From contig MNCI01026912.1 in NCBI GenBank assembly GCA_015680685.1, positions 1-36,772 on the forward strand: DNA of 36,772 nt, given 5' to 3'. The position numbers and the translations under genes were made by a program. The DNA comes from Gnetum montanum. Taxonomy: Eukaryota; Streptophyta; Gnetopsida; Gnetales; Gnetaceae. Each line of letters opens with the position of its first letter. The first letter of the stretch is position 1. Shown piece after piece: positions 30,743-36,772 of the stretch. The notes under the pieces were generated by a model that did no database searches, was not told the DNA's origin, and saw only the letters and a list, made by a program, of their open reading frames with translations.

Positions 30743-31171
30743 CTTAATCATGAGCATTTAAGTGTGACTACTTGGTAACCCAGTAGCATATCTAGGAGCA
30801 CTCAAGTAATATACACTTGGTAATCCCATAAGTAGTACACGAGGTCCAAGATGTGTACAGATGATTAAGGATGAATGCTCATCATACTTAGGCTAGCTTA
30901 GATTCTCTTCTCCCATTCCCTCTTAGCTTAAAACAAAGTTATTTTCCATTGCCTCTAGGAGTAGCACTAGTTTAGGACCACATCATACACCTCACTCTGA
31001 ACTAAACCATAAGTGACAAAGAAAATACTAGTTTAGGTGGGAAAACAGCGAACTGTGATCAACGTGTAACTATCTAGATACCACAACTAGCCCGTCTATG
31101 GAGTTCAACCAAATCATGCATGAACACTCGTATTCGTATGGTTGAGTGTAGGGGTACCTTGCCACTCATCA
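30743..31171 (+). repeat. 5' LTR of element 3, second part
   Basis: Resumes at CTTAATCATGAGCATTTAAG, matching the element 2 LTR near 28420, and ends GCCACTCATCA at 31171. Confidence 0.85.
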
Positions 31172-31172
31172 T

Positions 31173-31190
31173 TGGCGCTGTTTCTAGGGA
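31173..31190 (+). promoter_or_regulatory. Primer binding site, element 3
   Basis: TGGCGCTGTTTCTAGGGA, tRNA-Asp-type with several substitutions, one base after the LTR. Confidence 0.75.
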
Positions 31191-31303
31191 CGGTGCTAGT
31201 TATTTAGATTAGTTACATCATCCAAGATCATTGTAATGAAGCCTTAACGATATATCTTTCAGAAGGAAGTAATTGCAAATAAATCACACACAAATTCACA
31301 ATA

Positions 31304-33349
31304 ATGTCTCTCTTACAAGATTATGATAACACAACAACCAGTAAGGCAATTCATTGGAGAACCAACGAATTATATGATGATGAAGATGAAGTTTGGAGTA
31401 CTCAATCTAATGTAGGGGTCTCCTATGTACATAAACAAAGACAACATTGTCCCAGCTTACAAACTCATAACCTACCTAGTGACAATGAACCCCTGCTGGC
31501 TACTAAGAGCCTAAAGCATATACAAGAGGTATTCAAATATCCCGCAGGCATCGTAAGGAAAGTTGCCTACCCAGGCTTGATTTAAACAACTTTCCCAAGT
31601 TTTTCGGAGGCTATGATTTAGATCCGCAACATCATTTACAAGCCTTAAATGATGCCTGTGTATGGAACAATATTGATAATGGGTGGAAAAAACTTAAGCT
31701 CTTTCCTATGACACTCATTGGCCAAGCAAAAGTATGGTACAGGTCCTTAAGGCCAAAATTAGTTCAACGTTGGTTGACAATGGTAGAACTCTTCAATGAA
31801 AGATATCAAACCTATGTAAGAGTGTCAGCCTTGAGGAGACAAATCCAAGAATGGAAACAGGGGCAACATGAACCCTTAGACATGGCCTTAGAAACATACT
31901 ATTCATTGTTAAACAATTTCCCAACCATGGATTCTTCGAGGAAAGGCTAATGTACCACATCATGGATGGGCTCTATAATGAAACAAGGGAGACCCTAGGG
32001 ATGTATGCCCTAGGTCAGCTGTATGAGCTATGAACCCATCAATTCCAAGAGCTTATTAACTAGGTAGCAAAAGAAGAAGGAGAAATGACTAAATGGGAGA
32101 ATGTTGAAAGCTCTCAACAGGACCAAAATCTTGGATTAGTAAAGGTCCATAATCATGAAGAGGAGAAATCAACTCACCTCAAAGAGGTGGGACCACCTTT
32201 GCCAGTACTACAATCACTAGACAAAATTAAGGCAAAGGTTAATAAGATGATGGAAAGGATACATGAAAAATGTGGAGAATATGCCAACACTATTAGAGGT
32301 AGAACCATGATGAACCAAGAAGCAAGACTGAACACCCATAGACAATTAGAAAGAAGGGTTGAAGAGAATAATAACTCAACTGTTAATCATACATATCAAT
32401 GTAACATTTTCCTGTATGATCACCCCAAAGGTCAATGCCCAATCCTATCACATTTACATGAGCATTGGGGAAGAATGTTACATCAAGAGTTCATACAAAA
32501 ATACTGTGTTCAATCACAGTGGAAAAAATCCCAATCGTGGGGGAGGCCACCCCCAAACTGGTCACACCGTTCATATCATTTGAACCCAAGTTCTTATCAG
32601 GTTCAGCATCATGTTTCCCCAACTGGATCAACATCCTCTATCTCACCACATTGTCATCATTCTTCTAAATACTATCAACCCATATCCTATCCAACACAAT
32701 CACCACCTCATGTGCCTTACACTTCTCCTCACCCTCAATATTCTTATCCTTCACCTCCTTCTACATTGCAACCAATTGTACCAGAAGGTTTTGCACCACA
32801 GCACCAACCCACAAATGTTACTTGTGCTACTATGGTCAACAGTAGTGGGGATCCTCCACAACATCAAAAGCATCCTTTCTTTAGGCATGACCAAAGAAAG
32901 AGATAGCATGGTTCTAAAACCACTACACCCTGCAACTAAGCGCAAGTTCAACGTTGTGATGCATTTATCTCCTCAAACACAACACCTCCTGTTACCTTAT
33001 TAAGGCCATCAATCAACACTCCAACAACCATGTGGCCCAATGAATATAACCATGTAGAGAGATATATTGATCCTTGCATACCAACTTATGGTCACGGGTG
33101 CCATAGTGGGTCAACTCCTTATCACATGACTACATCTCATAATTTCCCCATTATGCCTACTTTAATCAAGTGTGTGAACCCCAAATTGGGTACATTCCAA
33201 CCACCACATCAAAGAACACCTAGTGATTTGGATATGACCGTACTCCAATATTTCCAAAATGCATGGATCCAATCGTTCCATTTATTAATTCTCGCAATGA
33301 TCAAAAGTTTAGTTATGGGGGTATCCCCCATTCTAATAAACAAAATTAA
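31304..33349 (+). pseudogene. gag pseudogene of element 3
   Basis: Starts MSLLQDYDNTTTSKA at 31304. It is shorter than element 2's gag because the basic Asn/His-rich segment is missing. The core (about 31575-32080) has FFGGYDLDPQHHLQALNDA, LKLFPMTLIGQAKVWYRSL, MVELFNERYQTYVRVSALRR and QIQEWKQGQHEPLDMALE. Frames change near 31575 and 31920. The segment 32085-32906 is open for 273 codons: a Lys/Glu-rich helical part, CNIFLYDHPKGQCP (knuckle with second Cys changed to Phe), SWGRPPPNW and a Pro/His/Ser/Gln-rich tail. The C-terminus reads FSYGGIPHSNKQN with TAA at 33347. No protease. The best-preserved gag of the three, but still broken. Confidence 0.87.
33306..33324 (+). other. Internal PPT-like motif (element 3), first copy
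   Basis: GTTTAGTTATGGGGGTA at the gag end. A second copy, CTTAGTTATGGGGGAAGG, lies near 35036-35053 in the leader of the second gene. Confidence 0.5.
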
Positions 33350-34774
33350 TAAATGTTTTTTCTTTTCTTTAATTTTACAATTTTTTGTTTTCCAGTTTTT
33401 CATCTTTCAATTTGTTGTTTTATCTTTTGATTTGTTGTCTTAGCTTTTTATTTATTGTTTTGTCTTTTTATCTTTTTATCTTTTTATAAGTAATCTCATC
33501 TATGAATAAAACACTCATGTGACTCATTGGTTGAGATGTTATTCTGTGCTATCAAGTCTCGATGGCTACTTATTTGGACAGCGAGCCCACCACATCCACC
33601 CAACCATCCTATTAATAAGAGGTTCTACTTTGGGTACAATGATATTCTTGTCATCATGAAAACTTAAAAGTAATTTTGTGCTCATTATGCCCAGAGCAAA
33701 AAATGATGGACTAAGAGGGAATGGTCAGGATGTGACATCAAGGGGACTTGTGGATTCTCTTTGGTGACATCTGTTGGAGTTATCATGCAGCCTGGTTATA
33801 CAAAGATCCTTGTAGATCTAATGAAAATGGAAGTAAGAGTAATAAAGGCACTCAATAAAAGAAACCCCATGTTATTCTAGGGGATTCCACTGGAAAGACA
33901 TGCACCCATGCTTGAAGGTAGGTGGCTTCTTTGGATTAAGAATTCAAAAAAGAAAAAGAAAAAAAACAACAACAAAGAAAAAAAAGAAAATATCAAGACA
34001 AAAGTGCCGCAAAGAAATTCTAAATCACTCCTCCCTTGAACGAAAGGCCAAGTGATTGTACGCCTTGTTGTCATGGTACTCATATGGTTGTCCATCATGG
34101 GATAAAACAATGCGATGTCACTGATCGGAGGAATGGACTTGGTCTTGATTTTGAGGCAATGGGCTAATAACACATTAATCACACCCTACACTCAAGATTC
34201 ATTGTACCTTGGGTTAGTTACCTCATGTCCCAATCTTTGCAATCCCTTCTACAATTCACCTCATCTCGCAGTTCATGTATTTGTGACTCGTGTCTTGTGT
34301 AGCATTGACTTCATATCTCATCACAGTGGTATCTACATGTGTGTGATTTGTGGGACTCGTGTGGATTACATTTACCCCTTTTAGTGCCTACAGACATTTT
34401 CAGCTGTGGTTATGTAAGGGCATTATAGGTTGGAACCTGCTTTAGGGAGGACCCACTTGCATAGCCTTTGTAATTTACACTCATTGCACATCATCATCAC
34501 ATCATTTTATACCCTCCAAGCACTGCATTGGCAAATCTATTCTTTCCTTTATCATCCTTTTAATTCCAATATTCCTATGCACCATAACATGTCATTTTTC
34601 CTCATTCTATTCATGAATTTCATTATCAAATTCTACCCCAGTATACTTTTTGTGCCTCCTAGTCTATTCATTATTACTCTGGACCTTTTCAATTACCATT
34701 AAATCCTTCATTTTTGGCCTTGGAAATTTAGAAATTCATTAATTTTACTAAGTACCCTATTTTCAATAAGCCTC
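33350..34774 (+). other. Inter-cistronic spacer of element 3
   Basis: T-rich 33356-33490 (TTTTATCTTTTGATTTGTTG-type), then collinear with the element 2 spacer, plus an A-rich insertion at 33945-33995. A frame at 34115-34384 is open but has no counterpart in element 2 and is not called. Confidence 0.55.
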
Positions 34775-34861
34775 GATATCAGGTACCTGATGTCAAGTCT
34801 GACACGATATCAGGTCCGTGCTATCGGGTACGCGATATTGCGTCCATAAAAACTATATATA
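34775..34861 (+). promoter_or_regulatory. Internal promoter of element 3: dyad array plus TATATATA
   Basis: Hexamers start at 34775, 34789 (GATGTC), 34806, 34820 (GCTATC) and 34834 (GATATT), spaced 14, 17, 14 and 14. TATATATA at 34854-34861 is 20 bp after the last. The first four spacings match element 2's internal array, so it predates both insertions. Confidence 0.65.
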
Positions 34862-35116
34862 TGGACCCCCCTACGCACGTCAACATCATTTTACACTATT
34901 TATGCAAGGGGAGTTATTCAAATTTTCTTCCACAAACTTGCTAGCTTGCACACCTATCTTTCAAACATCCATAACTTGATCATTAATGCTCTGATTCCCA
35001 TTTTGATTGAACCTATCTAAACCCGGAGTGTCCAACTTAGTTATGGGGGAAGGGTATGCTCCAAGTTCTACGTAATTTTTCAAAAATTTATCATCACTCA
35101 AAGGATATCATAAAGG

Positions 35117-35367
35117 GTAAATGATTGTAGAACTGTTAAACAAGTTGTCAAATCAACTTTCTCTCTTCACTCATACCATGAGAATTACTTTTTAGAGCCA
35201 CCTAATCAAATTGGGCCTAATATAAAAACTTTTAGGGGACATTTTCATAAAATTTCCTAACTCTGGATCACATGAAACAAAAAATGGATTCATTAAAGGT
35301 AAGAAGTAAGGGTATAAGTCACATTTTGTAAGTAACCTTACTAATAGTCGACCTCGTGTGATTGCAG
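35117..35367 (+). other. Possible 5'-UTR intron of the second gene (element 3)
   Basis: Donor AAAGG/GTAAATG and acceptor GTGATTGCAG abutting ATG 35368, homologous to 24737-25039 in element 2. Confidence 0.5.
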
Positions 35368-36493
35368 ATGGCCCCTAAATGTGGACAGCAAGGAAGACCC
35401 TCTCAAGGTGCGTCTAAATGACCAAGGAGAGGTAGAGGCCAGGCATCTCCCAAGGAATGTGTAGAATAGGAGGCACAATCATTCAGCATCCATCAAGAGC
35501 CTCCTATTACTGTACAATCAGGACAGGCTGAAAGAGGAGCCGCTGAAGCACCTGAACAAGGACAACATCTCACATTGTTCCTAGCATGTGTTAAGGAAAT
35601 CCACAAAAGGTCCATGTTAGTAGCCATGATCGTGGAACTCAACTTTGGACCTTTCACTGAGTTCACTCCTAAAGCAGTCAAGGACCAACTCAAAGGGTCC
35701 CCATTATGGCCTATCCTCTCTTAAAGTGGTGCCTGGTACTTGGGAGAGACGTACCAATTTTGGCACAATAAAGAAGAAGGCACCATAGTTGATATTAGTG
35801 GTGTTTCTATAGATTTCTCTGGTAAAGCCATTTCGGAAGTTAAATCTTCCGAATACAGGGTCAAAAGTTACTCACCTACCCACTTGCTCTGATGTTGCTG
35901 TGCAAAAAAATTGGTTGAAAAGGGCATATGGCAAGGAAGATAAAGTGTATGGAGAGTTTACCCTGGAGAAGAGGATCTATTTCAAGATTGGTACTTATCA
36001 CATCTTCCCCATAAAAGGATTGAATAGAATCTTCACGTATGCAACCAGAGTAAGTGCTATATTGATGGGCAAGATTAATGCTAACCTACCCCATCTGTAT
36101 CTCATGGAGATTCTGAGGCGGTTTAAGGAATGCAAGACATGGAAGTTTGTATTTCCCTTTCCTTGTCTCATCAAGAAGCTATGTCATCATGCTGGAATTT
36201 TGGGGTACACCAATGGCATTCCTAGAAGAGCCCAAAATACTTCATTTACTGAATTGCTGAAGCCACTAACCCCAAGGAAAAATGTTGATGAGACACTAGA
36301 GCCAGAACAAGAACAGACAGTGGGGCCCATTGTAACTCAAATTGCAGGGCTTAGCCAACTTCTAATCACAAAGCCTAGTCAACAATAAGAAGTAGGACCC
36401 AACACACGCCAACAAGACCAACCATCGCCACCACCGCAAGATTATCAACCGTCGATAAGCTATCTCAGGGCCATCGCTGAGATGGTTAGCTAG
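35368..36493 (+). pseudogene. Second gene of element 3 (5' part), cut by an antisense LTR
   Basis: Homologue of 25040-26180. It starts MAPKCGQQGRPSQG. SFSIHQEPPIT and LGETYQFWHNKEEGT follow, with stops near 35419, 35467 and 35722. A frameshift near 35840-35895 leads into an open 162-codon segment (35900-36388): EKRIYFKIGTYHIF, IFTYATRVSAILMGK, FPCLIKKLCHHAGILGYT, FTELLKPLTPRKN. These align closely with element 2's core and support a real ancestral protein with a PF20167-like domain. The coiled-coil half is displaced beyond the LTR insertion. Where element 2 has stops, this copy several times has Gln. Confidence 0.7.
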
Positions 36494-36772
36494 TGATAAG
36501 TGGTGAGGTACCCCCTACACTCAACCATACGAATATGAGTGTAACACGTGTGATCCGGTCGAACTCCATAGACTAAGTGCTTACACGCCTCATGGAACAC
36601 TTAAGGTGAATTATTCGTTGTCTTCCTAGACTTACTTGTAGTTGTCATAGTGTATGGTTAAGTCTGAGGTATATGATTTTTATGTCTTTTCGGTTTTATC
36701 TCCTATGTTGATAAGGTGAAGGGTGAAGAAACTAATTACTAACTTTAACTAACTAACTAAGTTTGAATTAAC
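36494..36772 (-). repeat. Antisense LTR of the element-1 family, cut by window edge
   Basis: Starts TGATAAGTGGTGAGGTACC, the reverse complement of the element 1 LTR 3' end, and follows it for 279 bp. GCTAG at 36489-36493 is the likely left TSD. Whether it is a solo LTR or a whole element cannot be seen. Confidence 0.85.

Larger units (their letters stand above)
29566..36772 (+). mobile_element. LTR element 3 (partial): same plan as element 2
   Basis: Starts TGATTTGTCAGG at 29566 inside LINE-2; AACCA (29561-29565) should be one TSD copy, the other being outside. Order: 5' LTR (interrupted), primer site 31173, gag 31304-33349, spacer, internal promoter 34775-34861, possible intron, second gene from 35368. 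At 36494 an antisense LTR of the element-1 family interrupts the second gene; the element's 3' end is not in the window. It is independently inserted, not a duplicate of element 2, because flanks and LTR sequences differ. Confidence 0.88.

Noticed and set aside
34115-34384. Open frames at 34115-34384 and 34430-34702
   Set aside because: They fall in a spacer collinear with element 2, where the frames are not open; no motif.

Overview
The window is repeat-dense, AT-rich nuclear DNA of a seed plant. The evidence is Ty3/gypsy-type LTR elements with a tRNA-Asp-like primer site, a plant L1-type LINE with an ORF1/ORF2 layout, a PIF1/Helitron-like helicase relic and palindromic MITEs. The species cannot be named from sequence. 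No intact host gene, rRNA or convincing tRNA gene was found. N bases at 13843 and 15005-15009 show that it comes from a draft assembly.

Layout. 1-1262: PIF1-like helicase pseudogene. 1589-2007: palindromic MITE-like hairpin. 2093-2489 and 9057-9409: pieces of an old array of about 220-bp monomers, split by LTR element 1 (2731-8933, TSD TCCAC; gag and protease, no reverse transcriptase) and by LINE-1 (9410-15028, TSD ATGGAGATGGAG). 15154-15539: second hairpin. 15870-17190: inverted-repeat pair and a weak tRNA-like promoter. 18000-19550 and 28850-29565: a very decayed second LINE, split by LTR element 2 (19551-28844, TSD GATGG). LTR element 3 starts at 29566 in the same LINE and runs off the window. 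Its 5' LTR holds an antisense LTR fragment of the element-1 family, and another antisense LTR starts at 36494 inside its second gene.

Elements 2 and 3 share an unusual plan: LTR, tRNA-Asp-like primer site, gag only (no protease, reverse transcriptase or integrase), a spacer, then a second transcription-unit-like block. That block has its own GATATC array, a TATATATA box, a possible 5'-UTR intron whose acceptor abuts the ATG, and a long frame resembling the plant 'putative transposon protein' family followed by a coiled coil. All six readable LTR promoters carry RATATC dyads spaced 14, 17 or 20 bp, with the last dyad exactly 24 bp before TATAAATA. The two internal promoters repeat the pattern with 20-21 bp. 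I consider this array, together with the captured second gene, the best candidate for an undescribed system: a family of non-autonomous retroelements with a shared cis-regulatory code.

Most coding regions are dead. Element 2, however, keeps two very long frames (about 835 and 913 codons) in one register each, broken almost only by stop codons, many at positions where a sister copy has Gln or Trp. This fits C-to-T decay of methylated DNA.
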